Positions 52,970 through 61,219 of a DNA stretch of 64,000 nucleotides are shown in pieces; positions within the stretch are counted from its first letter, which is position 1; each line of letters starts with the position of its first letter. A program made the translations under genes and the position numbers. Location: assembly GCA_902776195.1 (NCBI GenBank), contig CACYPF010000004.1, positions 1 through 64,000 on the forward strand, written 5' to 3'. The notes below the pieces were generated by a model. It had not been told where the DNA came from and did no database searches. It saw only the letters and a list, made by a program, of their open reading frames with translations. Origin of the DNA: an uncultured Prevotellaceae bacterium (GTDB taxonomy: Bacteria; Bacteroidota; Bacteroidia; Bacteroidales; Bacteroidaceae).

Positions 52970-53764
52970 TCAACTTTTTGTGTTCGCACACAACAACTGA
53001 CTACCTACCCAGTTCGTCAGCTCCACAAAATCCGTAACTGTCAGTTGTTCAGGACGTTTTGTAGCGAAAGGAGCATCATCCGACCCTTGTGTCAGTTGTC
53101 GCAAGGAAACACGCAACATTTTGCGACGTTGGTTGAATACTGTTTTCACCACTCGCTTAAACAAATTCTCGTCGCAATCCAGATGTTGCACCTTGTTACG
53201 GGTCATGCGGATCACGGCACTCTGCACCTTGGGAGGAGGATTGAAGACTGATGGCTCTACGGTGAAGAGGTACTCCACGTCATACCATGCCTGTATCAGA
53301 ACAGAGAGGATGCCATACGCCTTCGTACCGGGTTGCGAGGCGATGCGCAGTGCCACCTCCCGCTGTATCATACCCGTACAGCAGGGTATCAGATCACGGT
53401 TATCAAGCATCTTGAAGAATATCTGCGACGAGATATCATAAGGGTAATTACCCGTCAGCACAAACTGCTGTCCGTCAAACACCTTCTGCAAGTCCATGCG
53501 AAGAAAGTCCTCACCTAAGATATTCTCCCGCAACCGAGGAAAACGCTCGTTCAGGTACGCCACACTCTCCCTGTCAATCTCCACCACCTTGAAAGGACGG
53601 TCTTTCTCCACCAGATACTGCGTCATCACACCCATACCTGGTCCCACTTCCAGTACAGGGATGTCACTATATGGCTCATCCACCGTATCAGCGATACGCT
53701 TGGCTATCGACAGGTCAGTCAGAAAATGCTGACCCAGATTTTTCTTCGGTCGTACTTGTTTCAT
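52970..53764 (-). CDS. rsmA: 16S rRNA (adenine(1518)-N6/adenine(1519)-N6)-dimethyltransferase
   Basis: A 264-residue methyltransferase (KsgA) that dimethylates two adenines in the last helix of 16S rRNA. It starts KQVRPKKNLGQHFLTD, the SAM site is LEVGPGMGVMTQYL, the acidic ribose contact is VVEIDRES, and the catalytic motif is TGNYPYDIS. The frame stays open upstream to 53869, but ATG 53764 matches the family start and lies just after the -7 box, so the upstream part is promoter DNA. Confidence 0.95.
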   Translation of the reverse strand: MKQVRPKKNLGQHFLTDLSIAKRIADTVDEPYSDIPVLEVGPGMGVMTQYLVEKDRPFKVVEIDRESVAYLNERFPRLRENILGEDFLRMDLQKVFDGQQFVLTGNYPYDISSQIFFKMLDNRDLIPCCTGMIQREVALRIASQPGTKAYGILSVLIQAWYDVEYLFTVEPSVFNPPPKVQSAVIRMTRNKVQHLDCDENLFKRVVKTVFNQRRKMLRVSLRQLTQGSDDAPFATKRPEQLTVTDFVELTNWVGSQLLCANTKS

Positions 53765-53769
53765 TGGTG

Positions 53770-53801
53770 CAAAGGTACGATTAAGTGAGCAAAATGCCAA
53801 A
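53770..53801 (-). promoter_or_regulatory. rsmA promoter, proximal copy
   Basis: Minus strand TTTG (53798-53801), 20 bases, TACCTTTG (53770-53777). The -7 box is only five bases from the ATG, so the message would be nearly leaderless. A 19-base copy of TCACTTAATCGTACCTTTG recurs at 53845-53863. Confidence 0.65.
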
Positions 53802-53844
53802 TTTATTTGAGCATTTTCGAACGTGAATACCTTCGACCGAAGGT

Positions 53845-53863
53845 CAAAGGTACGATTAAGTGA
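53845..53863 (-). repeat. Duplicated rsmA -7 region, distal copy
   Basis: An exact 19-base repeat of the proximal rsmA promoter segment (53770-53788). It lacks a TTTG -33 box. Between the copies is the palindrome ACCTTCG-AC-CGAAGGT (53829-53844). It abuts the end of repeat copy 2. Confidence 0.6.
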
Positions 53864-53875
53864 CGACATCTACAT

Positions 53876-54326
53876 CAGCAGAAGGTGCCGTTTGCTTTTG
53901 CCATCCGTAACGACAACCTTTGTAAAGGATGCCTCCTTTCATTGTAAATCAAATTGAATTACAAAGTAAATCAAATTGATTTGCAAAGTAAATCAAATTG
54001 AATTACCGAGTAAATCAAATTGATTTGCAGTGTAAACTAAGGTAGATTGCAATTCTACATGATATAGTTTTCATTTACGCTGCCTAAGGCTTCAACCCAC
54101 GAAGCCCGTACCTTCGACCCTCGGCGCCTAAAGCTTCGACCCATGGCGCCTAAGGCTCCGTAAGGAGGACTTTACCCGTTTTTATACGTATTTTAAGGTC
54201 AAAAACACCAATCCTTGTCACCCTTGTCACCTCGTTGTCACACGTAACATACTGATTTTCAATAAGTGTTGCAAGGTGGCAACGGTTGCAAGGGTAAAAA
54301 ACTTTATGTATGCGCGCGTGTGCGCA
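53876..54326 (-). repeat. Dispersed repeat element, copy 2 (451 bp, inverted relative to copy 1)
   Basis: Read on the minus strand it reproduces copy 1 (20274-20720) from GCGCACACGCGCGCAT through TTTTTTACCCTTGCAACCG, GAGGTGACAAGGGTGACAA and TTTTTGACCTTA to AAAGGAGGCATCCTTT and TTACGGATGGCAAAAG. Most blocks are identical or nearly so, with divergent stretches of about 30 bases between them. It fills the gap between divergent rsmA and etfB. It has four GAAGC-type and four TCAATTTGATTTAC-type 22-nt units, against five and three in copy 1. No transposase and no clear target-site duplication were found. Confidence 0.85.
53937..54159. repeat. 22-nt-period tandem array within repeat copy 2
   Basis: Minus-strand order: four units of the GAAGC...GGGTC type, then a 45-nt stretch (two units plus one base, exactly as in copy 1), then four A/T-rich units alternating AAATCAATTTGATTTAC and AATTCAATTTGATTTAC. 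The period stays 22 nt across the change of unit. The total is about ten units, as in copy 1, although the split between the two types differs. Confidence 0.75.
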
Positions 54327-54354
54327 AGGGAATCTGAGTTTAAAGTCATTAGAT

Positions 54355-54399
54355 TGCACAAAACGACGGAATTGTGCACAAAGCGGTCGTTTTTGTGCA
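54355..54399. repeat. Inverted repeat upstream of the etfB promoter
   Basis: TGCACAAAACGAC (54355-54367) and its complement with one extra T (54386-54399) flank TTGTGCACAAAG, itself partly palindromic (TGTGCACA). It ends seven bases before the etfB -33 box and could be an operator. Confidence 0.45.
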
Positions 54400-54405
54400 T
54401 TTTAT

Positions 54406-54436
54406 TTTGCCGTGTGCGGAAAAAACCTTACCTTTG
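54406..54436 (+). promoter_or_regulatory. Promoter of etfB-etfA-acyl-CoA dehydrogenase
   Basis: TTTG (54406-54409), 19 bases, TACCTTTG (54429-54436), followed by a 48-base A/T-rich leader to the etfB start. Confidence 0.75.
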
Positions 54437-54484
54437 CAGCGCTTTTTTTGAAATTTCAATATTATACATTATTAATATAATAAT

Positions 54485-55357
54485 ATGGCTTTAAAGATTG
54501 TTGTGCTGGCCAAGCAAGTGCCAGACACCCGTAATGTGGGTAAGGATGCAATGACTGCCGAAGGAACGGTCAACCGTGCTGCCCTACCCGCTATCTTCAA
54601 TCCCGAAGATTTGAATGCCTTGGAGCAGGCTCTTCGCCTGAAGGAGCAGAATCCAGGCTCTACAGTAGGAATCCTCACGATGGGTCCTCCACGTGCTGGT
54701 GAGATTATCCGTCAAGGACTGTATCGTGGTGCCGATACGGGTTGGTTGCTGACTGACCGTCTGTTCGCCGGTGCCGATACGCTTGCCACCTCTTACGCAC
54801 TTGCCACTGCCATCAAGAAGATTGGTGACGTAGACATCGTGATTGGCGGTCGTCAGGCTATCGACGGTGATACCGCACAGGTAGGTCCTCAGGTAGCCCA
54901 GAAGTTAGGACTTAATCAGGTGACATACGCTGAGGAGGTCATCAGCGTGAAGGACGGCAAGGCTACTATCAAGCGTGTCATCGACGGTGGTGTGGAGACC
55001 GTAGAGGCTCCCCTGCCCGTAGTGATTACAGTTAACGGAAGTGCCGCTCCCTGTCGCCCACAGAACGCCAAGCTGGTGATGAAGTACAAGCGCGCCACCT
55101 GTCCGATGGAGCGTCCTGCCGAGGGCACGCCCTATGACAACCTCTATGAGGAGCGTCCTTACCTGACGCTCAACCAGTGGAGTGTTGCCGATGTTGATGG
55201 CGATGTGAACCAGTGCGGTCTGAGTGGCTCACCCACCAAGGTGAAGGCCATCAAGAACATCGTGTTCCAGGCAAAGGAGTCGAAGACCTTAACGGCTTCA
55301 GATGCTGATATCGAGGGAATGATTAAGGAATTGTTGGACGAGAAAATCATTGGTTAA
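54485..55357 (+). CDS. etfB: Electron transfer flavoprotein, beta subunit
   Basis: A 290-residue ETF beta subunit. Seen: KIVVLAKQVPDTRN at the N-terminus, NRAALPAIFNPEDLNALEQALRLKE, the nucleotide-binding GGRQAIDGDTAQVGPQVA, and the conserved PLPVVITVNGSAAPCRPQ region. It carries electrons from the acyl-CoA dehydrogenase encoded two genes downstream. The alpha subunit follows after nine bases. Codon use is strongly biased, suggesting high expression. Confidence 0.95.
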   Translation: MALKIVVLAKQVPDTRNVGKDAMTAEGTVNRAALPAIFNPEDLNALEQALRLKEQNPGSTVGILTMGPPRAGEIIRQGLYRGADTGWLLTDRLFAGADTLATSYALATAIKKIGDVDIVIGGRQAIDGDTAQVGPQVAQKLGLNQVTYAEEVISVKDGKATIKRVIDGGVETVEAPLPVVITVNGSAAPCRPQNAKLVMKYKRATCPMERPAEGTPYDNLYEERPYLTLNQWSVADVDGDVNQCGLSGSPTKVKAIKNIVFQAKESKTLTASDADIEGMIKELLDEKIIG

Positions 55358-55366
55358 TATAGGATT

Positions 55367-56392
55367 ATGAACAACGTATTTGTATATTGCGAGATAGAAG
55401 GTACTCAGGTACAGGAAGTATCTCAGGAGCTGCTGACCAAAGGTCGCAAACTCGCCAATGAACTGAATGTAGAGCTCCATGCCGTTGTTGCCGGTACAGG
55501 TATCAAGGGTAAGGTAGAGGACCAGATACTGCCCTACGGTGTCGACAAGCTGTTTGTCTTCGACGGCGAGGGACTGTTCCCCTATACTTCAGCTCCCCAC
55601 ACCGACATCCTCGTCAACCTCTTCAAGGAGGAGCAGCCGCAGATCTGTCTGATGGGTGCTACGGTGATTGGTCGTGACCTCGGTCCCCGTGTCAGTTCCT
55701 CACTGACCTCCGGTCTGACCGCCGACTGCACAGAGTTAGAGATTGGTCCGTATGAAGACAAGAAAGCCGGTAAGGTTTATGAGAACCTGCTCTACCAGAT
55801 TCGTCCTGCCTTCGGTGGTAACATCGTGGCAACAATCGTGAATCCTGAGCACCGTCCACAGATGGCTACCGTCCGCTCCGGTGTGATGCAGAAGGCTATC
55901 TACGAGGGTAAAGCTAAGAATGATGTCGTATATCCTGAGGTTAGCAAATATGTGGATATGGCTGTTGCCGGCGTGGTAAAGGTACTCGACCACCATGTGG
56001 AGGCTGCCAAGCACAACCTGAAGGGGGCTCCCATCGTCGTTGCCGGTGGTTACGGTATGGGTTCGAAGGAGAACTTCGACATGCTGTTCCAATTGGCTAA
56101 GGTGCTGCATGGTGAGGTCGGTGGTTCTCGTGCCGCTGTCGATGCCGGCTGGCTCGACCACGACCGTCAGATTGGTCAGACGGGTGTCACCGTTCATCCG
56201 AAGGTATATATCGCCTGTGGTATCTCTGGACAGATTCAGCACATCGCTGGTATGCAGGATTCTGGTATCATCATCAGCGTCAACAGCGACCCCGATGCTC
56301 CTATCAACCGCATCGCCGACTACGTGATTGTGGGTACTGTGGAAGAGGTTGTTCCGAAACTCATTAAGTATTACAAGCAAAATTCGAAATAA
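55367..56392 (+). CDS. etfA: Electron transfer flavoprotein, alpha subunit
   Basis: A 341-residue FAD-binding ETF alpha subunit. The C-terminal FAD domain shows IVVAGGYGMGSKENF, AAVDAGWLDHDRQIGQTG, HPKVYIACGISGQIQHIAGM and ISVNSDPDAPINRIADYVI, all typical. It pairs with EtfB and passes electrons on from the acyl-CoA dehydrogenase. The acyl-CoA dehydrogenase ATG is one base after its stop codon. Confidence 0.95.
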   Translation: MNNVFVYCEIEGTQVQEVSQELLTKGRKLANELNVELHAVVAGTGIKGKVEDQILPYGVDKLFVFDGEGLFPYTSAPHTDILVNLFKEEQPQICLMGATVIGRDLGPRVSSSLTSGLTADCTELEIGPYEDKKAGKVYENLLYQIRPAFGGNIVATIVNPEHRPQMATVRSGVMQKAIYEGKAKNDVVYPEVSKYVDMAVAGVVKVLDHHVEAAKHNLKGAPIVVAGGYGMGSKENFDMLFQLAKVLHGEVGGSRAAVDAGWLDHDRQIGQTGVTVHPKVYIACGISGQIQHIAGMQDSGIIISVNSDPDAPINRIADYVIVGTVEEVVPKLIKYYKQNSK

Positions 56393-56393
56393 C

Positions 56394-58127
56394 ATGGCAA
56401 ACTATTATAGCGATCATCCTGAGATCGGGTTCTACTTGAACCATCCCCTTATGGCTCGTATCGTTGAGCTGAAAGAAAAGGGTTTCGCTGATGCGAAAGA
56501 ATATGACTATGCTCCCGTTGACTTGGGCGATGCCATCGAGAACTACAAGCAGATTCTCGACATCACCGGCGACGTTGCCGCTAACATCATCGAGCCAAAC
56601 TCTGAGGCTGTTGACCTGAAAGGTCCGCACCTCGAGAACGGTCGCATGATCTACGCCTCTAAGACTTACGAGAACCTCGACGCCACCCGCAAGGCTGGTC
56701 TGTGGGGTGTCTCCATGCCCCGTCGCTACGGCGGTCTGAACCTGCCTAACGCAGTGTTCTCCATGCTGAGTGAGATGATTTCAGCCGCTGATGCCGGTTT
56801 CCAGAACATCTGGAGTCTGCAGAGCTGTATCGACACCCTCTATGAGTTCGGTTCAGAGGAGCAGCGCCAGAAGTATATCCCCCGTGTTTGTGCCGGTGAG
56901 GGTATGTCTATGGACCTCACAGAGCCTGATGCCGGTTCTGACCTGCAGCGTGTCATGCTGAAGGCTACCTTCGACGAGAAGGAAAACTGCTGGCGTCTGA
57001 ACGGTGTGAAGCGTTTCATCACCAACGGTGACTCAGATATCCACCTCGTACTCGCCCGCTCTGAGGAGGGTACCAAGGACGGACGTGGTCTGTCTATGTT
57101 CATCTACGACAAGCGCCAGGGCGGTGTTGACGTTCGTCACATCGAGCATAAGTTGGGTATCCACGGTTCACCTACCTGTGAGCTGACCTATAAGAATGCC
57201 AAGGCAGAACTCTGCGGAAGCACCCGTCTGGGTCTGATTAAGTACGTGATGGCACTGATGAACGGTGCCCGTCTGGGTATCGCCGCACAGTCGGTAGGTG
57301 TGGAGCAGGAGGCTTACAACGAGGGTCTTGCCTATGCCAAGGAGCGTCAGCAGTTTGGTGACAAGATCATCAACTTCCCCGCTGTCTACGATATGCTCTC
57401 CCGTATGAAGGCAAAGTTGGACGCTGGTCGTTCACTGCTCTATGAGACAGCATGCTACGTGGATGTCTACAAGTGCCTGGAGGATATCGAGCGTGACCGT
57501 AAACTGACACCTGAGGAGAAACAGGAACTGAAGAAGTACCAGCGTCTTGCTGATGCCTTCACTCCACTTGCCAAGGGTATGAACTCCGAGTATGCCAACC
57601 AGAACGCCTACGATGCCATCAGCATCCACGGTGGATCCGGTTTCATCATGGAGTATAAGAGTCAGCGTCTGTTCCGTGATGCCCGTATCTTCTCTATCTA
57701 CGAGGGTACCACCCAGTTGCAGGTAGTTGCTGCCATCCGCTATATCTCTAACGGTACCATGCTCAGCAACATCAAGGACATGCTCGCTGCCCTGCCTGCC
57801 GAAGCCGATGCTGCTCTGAAGGCTCGGGTGGAGAAACTCATCCCCGTCTACGAGGATGCCCTCAACTATGTAAAGGCACTCGACAATCAGGATGCACACG
57901 ACTTCCTCGCTCGTCGTCTCTACGATATGACTGCCGAACTCGTAATGAGTCTGCTCATCATCCGCGATGCCTCAAAGGCTCCTGAACTTTTCAAGAAGTC
58001 TGCCAACGTTTATGTTCGTATGACCGAAGAGGATGTTTGTGGTAAGGCTGCCTACATCAAGAACTTCAAGGTAGAAGACCTGGAGAACTTTAAGGCTGCA
58101 GAACCCGAGGCAGAAGTTGAAGCATAA
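56394..58127 (+). CDS. Acyl-CoA dehydrogenase family protein
   Basis: 577 residues. The start at 56394 (MANYYSDHPEIGF) is chosen over an open extension inside etfA because it follows that stop codon directly. The protein has the three-part acyl-CoA dehydrogenase fold: LTEPDAGSDLQRV (FAD/substrate loop), RFITNGDSDIHLVLARS, AKERQQFGDKI, and IYEGTTQLQV with the likely catalytic base region. A C-terminal helical extension of about 120 residues makes it longer than a standard enzyme. With EtfAB it may reduce crotonyl- or acryloyl-CoA-type substrates during fermentation, or oxidise short acyl-CoAs; the direction is not readable from sequence. Confidence 0.92.
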   Translation: MANYYSDHPEIGFYLNHPLMARIVELKEKGFADAKEYDYAPVDLGDAIENYKQILDITGDVAANIIEPNSEAVDLKGPHLENGRMIYASKTYENLDATRKAGLWGVSMPRRYGGLNLPNAVFSMLSEMISAADAGFQNIWSLQSCIDTLYEFGSEEQRQKYIPRVCAGEGMSMDLTEPDAGSDLQRVMLKATFDEKENCWRLNGVKRFITNGDSDIHLVLARSEEGTKDGRGLSMFIYDKRQGGVDVRHIEHKLGIHGSPTCELTYKNAKAELCGSTRLGLIKYVMALMNGARLGIAAQSVGVEQEAYNEGLAYAKERQQFGDKIINFPAVYDMLSRMKAKLDAGRSLLYETACYVDVYKCLEDIERDRKLTPEEKQELKKYQRLADAFTPLAKGMNSEYANQNAYDAISIHGGSGFIMEYKSQRLFRDARIFSIYEGTTQLQVVAAIRYISNGTMLSNIKDMLAALPAEADAALKARVEKLIPVYEDALNYVKALDNQDAHDFLARRLYDMTAELVMSLLIIRDASKAPELFKKSANVYVRMTEEDVCGKAAYIKNFKVEDLENFKAAEPEAEVEA

Positions 58128-58139
58128 ACAACAGTTTAT

Positions 58140-58188
58140 TCCATAAAAAAGAATCCGATGGGTCACACAGACTCATCGGATTTTTCTT
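58140..58188. terminator. Bidirectional terminator between acyl-CoA dehydrogenase and symporter genes
   Basis: A 12-bp stem with one G.U pair (58152-58163 with 58171-58182), 7-nt loop. A T-run follows on the plus strand (TTTTTCTTT), and AAAAAAGAA before the stem gives a U-tail on the minus strand. It overlaps the stop codon of the symporter gene. Confidence 0.88.
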
Positions 58189-59107
58189 TCATGCTATAGA
58201 TTTTTGCCACCAAGGCACCACTGATATTATGCCATACGCTGAAGATGGCACCAGGAATAGACGCCATGGGGAATGCGGCAAAGTGGATGGTCGCCAAGGA
58301 TGAGGCAAGACCACTGTTTTGCATACCTACTTCGATGGAGATGGCAGTACGCTTGGGATGTGTCAACCGTAACAACTGTCCTATGCCATAACCCAAAGCC
58401 AGTCCGCAAAGGTTATGCAGAACAACAACGGCAACGACAATCAGTCCGCCTGTGAGAAGTTTGGAGGCATTATGTCCCACAATGATCGCTACCAGTGAAG
58501 CAATCATCACGGAGGAGAACGCAGGAAGATACGCCACCATACGTCGTGTCAACTCTGGCATATAATGCTGAATCAAGAAACCGACAAGGATGGGGGCTAT
58601 CACCACATAGACAATAGACAACAGCATACCTACGGCATCCACATCCACGAAAGTTCCCGCCATCAGCCATGTCAGCAACGGTGTCAACAACGGAGCAAGC
58701 ACCGTCGAGGTTGCCGTCATACCCACAGACAACGCCAAGTCGCCCTTGGCAAGATAGGTAATGACATTAGAGGCAGTACCGCCAGGACAACAGCCTACGA
58801 GTATCACACCCAGTGCCAGATCGGGTGGCAGGGAGAAAGCCTTAGTCAATAGCCAAGCGAACAAAGGCATAATCGTGAACTGCGCCAGACAACCTATCAG
58901 CACATCTTTCGGACGACTGAACACTATACGGAAATCATTGGGATTAAGTGTCAGTCCCATTCCGAACATAATCAATCCGAGCATGGGATTGACTACCCAC
59001 GTTCCTACAGCGGCAAACGGAGCAGGAACCAGTAAAGACAATAGTGCCATGACCAAAACCAAGGCACCCATCCAACGGGCGATGAAATCACAAATTCTCT
59101 TCATCAT
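58163..59107 (-). CDS. Bile acid:sodium symporter (SBF) family protein
   Basis: About 314 residues with nine or ten hydrophobic segments. Typical pieces are NPMLGLIMFGMGLTLNPNDFRIV, LVGCCPGGTASNVITYLAKGDLALSVGMTATSTVLAPLLTPL, and EVGMQNSGLASSLA, which belong to the BASS/SBF fold (two Na+ sites, crossover helices). Bacterial members carry bile acids, pantoate or other organic anions; the substrate here is unknown. The frame extends to 59137, but the Met-Met at 59107/59104 gives a better start and avoids overlapping yraN. Confidence 0.9.
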   Translation of the reverse strand: MMKRICDFIARWMGALVLVMALLSLLVPAPFAAVGTWVVNPMLGLIMFGMGLTLNPNDFRIVFSRPKDVLIGCLAQFTIMPLFAWLLTKAFSLPPDLALGVILVGCCPGGTASNVITYLAKGDLALSVGMTATSTVLAPLLTPLLTWLMAGTFVDVDAVGMLLSIVYVVIAPILVGFLIQHYMPELTRRMVAYLPAFSSVMIASLVAIIVGHNASKLLTGGLIVVAVVVLHNLCGLALGYGIGQLLRLTHPKRTAISIEVGMQNSGLASSLATIHFAAFPMASIPGAIFSVWHNISGALVAKIYSMKEKSDESV

Positions 59108-59120
59108 CTTCTTATTCTTA

Positions 59121-59474
59121 TCAGAATGCGTCAACAATATGTTCTATCTCTGGCTCCATCCCGACAGAGCCTATGACACTGACAATATCAAAGCGTATCT
59201 CGCCATCGAAATGACGGTATTTCACATAATGATTAGCAGCCAACTGCAGATGACGTATCTTCTGATAGCCTACGGCATCAACAGGATCGGTGAACAGACG
59301 GTTGCTGCGGGTCTTCACCTCCACAAAGACAACGGTGTCACCGTCCAAAGCAATGATATCCAAGTCGCGGTGCCCGCTTTTCCAGTCGCGCTCCAGAATC
59401 TGATATCCTTTGTGAAGCAGATAATCCACTGCCATCTGCTCTCCCCATTTGCCCAAGTCATTATGTTCTGCCAT
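59121..59474 (-). CDS. yraN: YraN family protein (UPF0102)
   Basis: A 117-residue protein with the restriction-endonuclease-like fold signature GKWGEQMAVDYLLHKGY, RDWKSGHRDLDIIALDGDTVVFVEVKTR. The Asp and Glu-x-Lys of the nuclease core are present. Function is not established in general; a role in DNA processing is inferred from the fold. The symporter gene follows 13 bases downstream. Confidence 0.9.
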   Translation of the reverse strand: MAEHNDLGKWGEQMAVDYLLHKGYQILERDWKSGHRDLDIIALDGDTVVFVEVKTRSNRLFTDPVDAVGYQKIRHLQLAANHYVKYRHFDGEIRFDIVSVIGSVGMEPEIEHIVDAF

Positions 59475-59495
59475 TAATCATATATTTTTCGACTG

Positions 59496-59532
59496 CAAAG
59501 ATACAAAATTCCCAGAAAATACAGTATCTTTG
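59496..59532. promoter_or_regulatory. Back-to-back -7 boxes (yraN and an orphan plus-strand promoter)
   Basis: Minus strand TATCTTTG (59496-59503) fits yraN; plus strand TATCTTTG (59525-59532) points toward the truncated frame at 59557. Together they form an inverted repeat (TGCAAAGATAC ... GTATCTTTGCA). Neither has a clear -33 TTTG. Confidence 0.5.
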
Positions 59533-59556
59533 CAAAGCACTAAAAACAGAAGACTT

Positions 59557-59589
59557 ATGAAAATACTTTTTATCGGAGGCAAAGGCTAA
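59557..59589 (+). pseudogene. Ten-codon 5' remnant of a lost gene
   Basis: ATG at 59557 opens MKILFIGGKG then TAA, 25 bases after an orphan -7 box. The peptide is the classic first beta strand and Gly-rich loop of an NAD-dependent epimerase or related Rossmann protein (commonly MKILFIGGTG). The frame ends over the stop codon of purN, which runs the other way. It looks like a gene whose body was deleted. Confidence 0.45.
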
Positions 59590-60173
59590 GATATAGGGAA
59601 TGTCTCGTTAAGCACTTGCTCTACGACCTTCGGGAAATACTGCATTTCCAACTGATGCTCTTTCTCTGCGATATCTTCTACGGTATCTGTCGGAGAAAGA
59701 GCAACTTTATATTGTGCTATCATCTCACCTGAGTCACAAACGGGGGTCACCCAATGGACAGTCATGCCTGTCTCTTCCTCGCCTGCCGCTTTCACTGCCT
59801 CATGCACATGATGTCCCCACATGCCTTTGCCCCCATATTTAGGGAGGAGGGCTGGATGGATATTGATGATACGACGGGGAAAAGCGTCAATCAGGAAATT
59901 GGGGATAAGAGGCAGGAAACCTGCCAGTACAATGAACTGGATGTCATATTGCTGAAGCAAAGATATCATAAATGACGCGTCATTGAGTTGCGGCTTGGGG
60001 GCGACAGCAGTGGGCACGCCCAAACGCTCAGCACGAGTCAATGCATAGGCTTCTGGTTTGTTGCTCACCACCAAGGCACAACAATACCGTGATGATGGTT
60101 CAAAATATTTGATTAAGTTCTCACAGTTCGAGCCGCTACCTGAAACGAAAATGGCAATATTGATCTTTTCCAT
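59586..60173 (-). CDS. purN: Phosphoribosylglycinamide formyltransferase
   Basis: A 195-residue GAR transformylase for step three of purine synthesis, using 10-formyl-tetrahydrofolate. Seen: NIAIFVSGSGSNCENLI (phosphate site), VVSNKPEAYAL, and the catalytic NIHPALLPKYGG with DSGEMIAQ carrying the Asp of the Asn-His-Asp set. Normal length. One base separates it from mutY, so the two are co-transcribed. Confidence 0.94.
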   Translation of the reverse strand: MEKINIAIFVSGSGSNCENLIKYFEPSSRYCCALVVSNKPEAYALTRAERLGVPTAVAPKPQLNDASFMISLLQQYDIQFIVLAGFLPLIPNFLIDAFPRRIINIHPALLPKYGGKGMWGHHVHEAVKAAGEEETGMTVHWVTPVCDSGEMIAQYKVALSPTDTVEDIAEKEHQLEMQYFPKVVEQVLNETFPIS

Positions 60174-60174
60174 A

Positions 60175-61173
60175 TTATCTGTCTAGTTTCTTTAATAGTA
60201 TTTCTATCAATCTGGGGACGCCATACTGGTCAATGTCGCTTTCACGTATCCAGATATAATCATCTGGCAATGCCGGTTTGTTCCTGGGTTCCCATAAAAA
60301 GAAGTCCGCAAAGAGTATGCGATGGGTAAGGACATGCTTCACATTATGACACAACAAAACAGCCTCAGAAGGAACTGCCTCCGTCAGCCAAGGTTCATAG
60401 AGTCCTTGCCAGATATCACCTCCCATGCGACGATGGATGGCTGTCATCCCCTTATACCTTATATATATATAAGTCAGATGCCGTTCTTTGACCTTCAATG
60501 TTCTACGCTTGACGGGCAGTTGCTCTATCCTACCCTCTCGCAACGCAACACAACTTTCCTGCAATGGACATGAGGCACATAACGGACTGGAGGGAGTACA
60601 TTGAATAGCGCCAAAGTCCATCATCGCCTGATTAAAGAGACCAGCCCCCATCCCATCCTTGTTGAGGGCGGGGAGCAACAGTTCTTGTGCCAAAGCTGTA
60701 AACTCCTTTTTACCCTCGGTGGTATTGATGGGAGTGGCTATCCCATAATGACGGGCAAGCACACGATACACATTACCATCAACAACAGCAGCAGGTATAT
60801 TGAAAGCGATGGAGCCTATAGCGGCAGCCGTATAGTCGCCTACTCCCTTCAAACTTTTGATTCCTTCCAATGTGGTAGGGAATTCCCCCATCGCCACAAT
60901 CTGTTTTGCCGCATAGTGCAGATTTCGGGCACGACTGTAATAACCCAGTCCCTGCCACTCACGCAGAACCTCATCCTCAGAAGCGGCAGCAAGTTCCTCC
61001 ACAGTATGCCACCGTCGCATAAAACGCTCCCAATAGGGACGTCCCTGCTCGATGCGTGTCTGCTGCAGGATAACCTCAGACAACCATATCGCATACGGAT
61101 CACATATCTCCCGCCAGGGAAGCACTCGTCCATTCTCCTGAAACCACTGCAATATCGTTGTCGTAAAACTCAT
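60175..61173 (-). CDS. mutY: A/G-specific adenine glycosylase
   Basis: A 332-residue base-excision repair enzyme removing adenine opposite 8-oxoguanine. The helix-hairpin-helix is LKGVGDYTAAAIGSIAFN with catalytic Asp in VVDGNVYRVL; the catalytic Glu lies in SEVILQQTRIEQG. The 4Fe-4S cluster motif is C-x6-C-x2-C-x5-C (CTPSSPLCASCPLQESC). The C-terminal NUDIX-like domain recognises oxoguanine (GGDIWQGLYEPWL). A minus-strand -7 box TACCTTTG is at 61192-61199, 19 bases before the ATG. Confidence 0.94.
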   Translation of the reverse strand: MSFTTTILQWFQENGRVLPWREICDPYAIWLSEVILQQTRIEQGRPYWERFMRRWHTVEELAAASEDEVLREWQGLGYYSRARNLHYAAKQIVAMGEFPTTLEGIKSLKGVGDYTAAAIGSIAFNIPAAVVDGNVYRVLARHYGIATPINTTEGKKEFTALAQELLLPALNKDGMGAGLFNQAMMDFGAIQCTPSSPLCASCPLQESCVALREGRIEQLPVKRRTLKVKERHLTYIYIRYKGMTAIHRRMGGDIWQGLYEPWLTEAVPSEAVLLCHNVKHVLTHRILFADFFLWEPRNKPALPDDYIWIRESDIDQYGVPRLIEILLKKLDR

Positions 61174-61219
61174 TTAACTGACTTTTGGCTGCAAAGGTAC
61201 TACTTTTTTCTTATATTTG

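Noticed and set aside
53765-53869. N-terminal extension of rsmA
   Set aside because: It consists of the duplicated promoter segment (giving repeated SLNRTF); the family start is at 53764.
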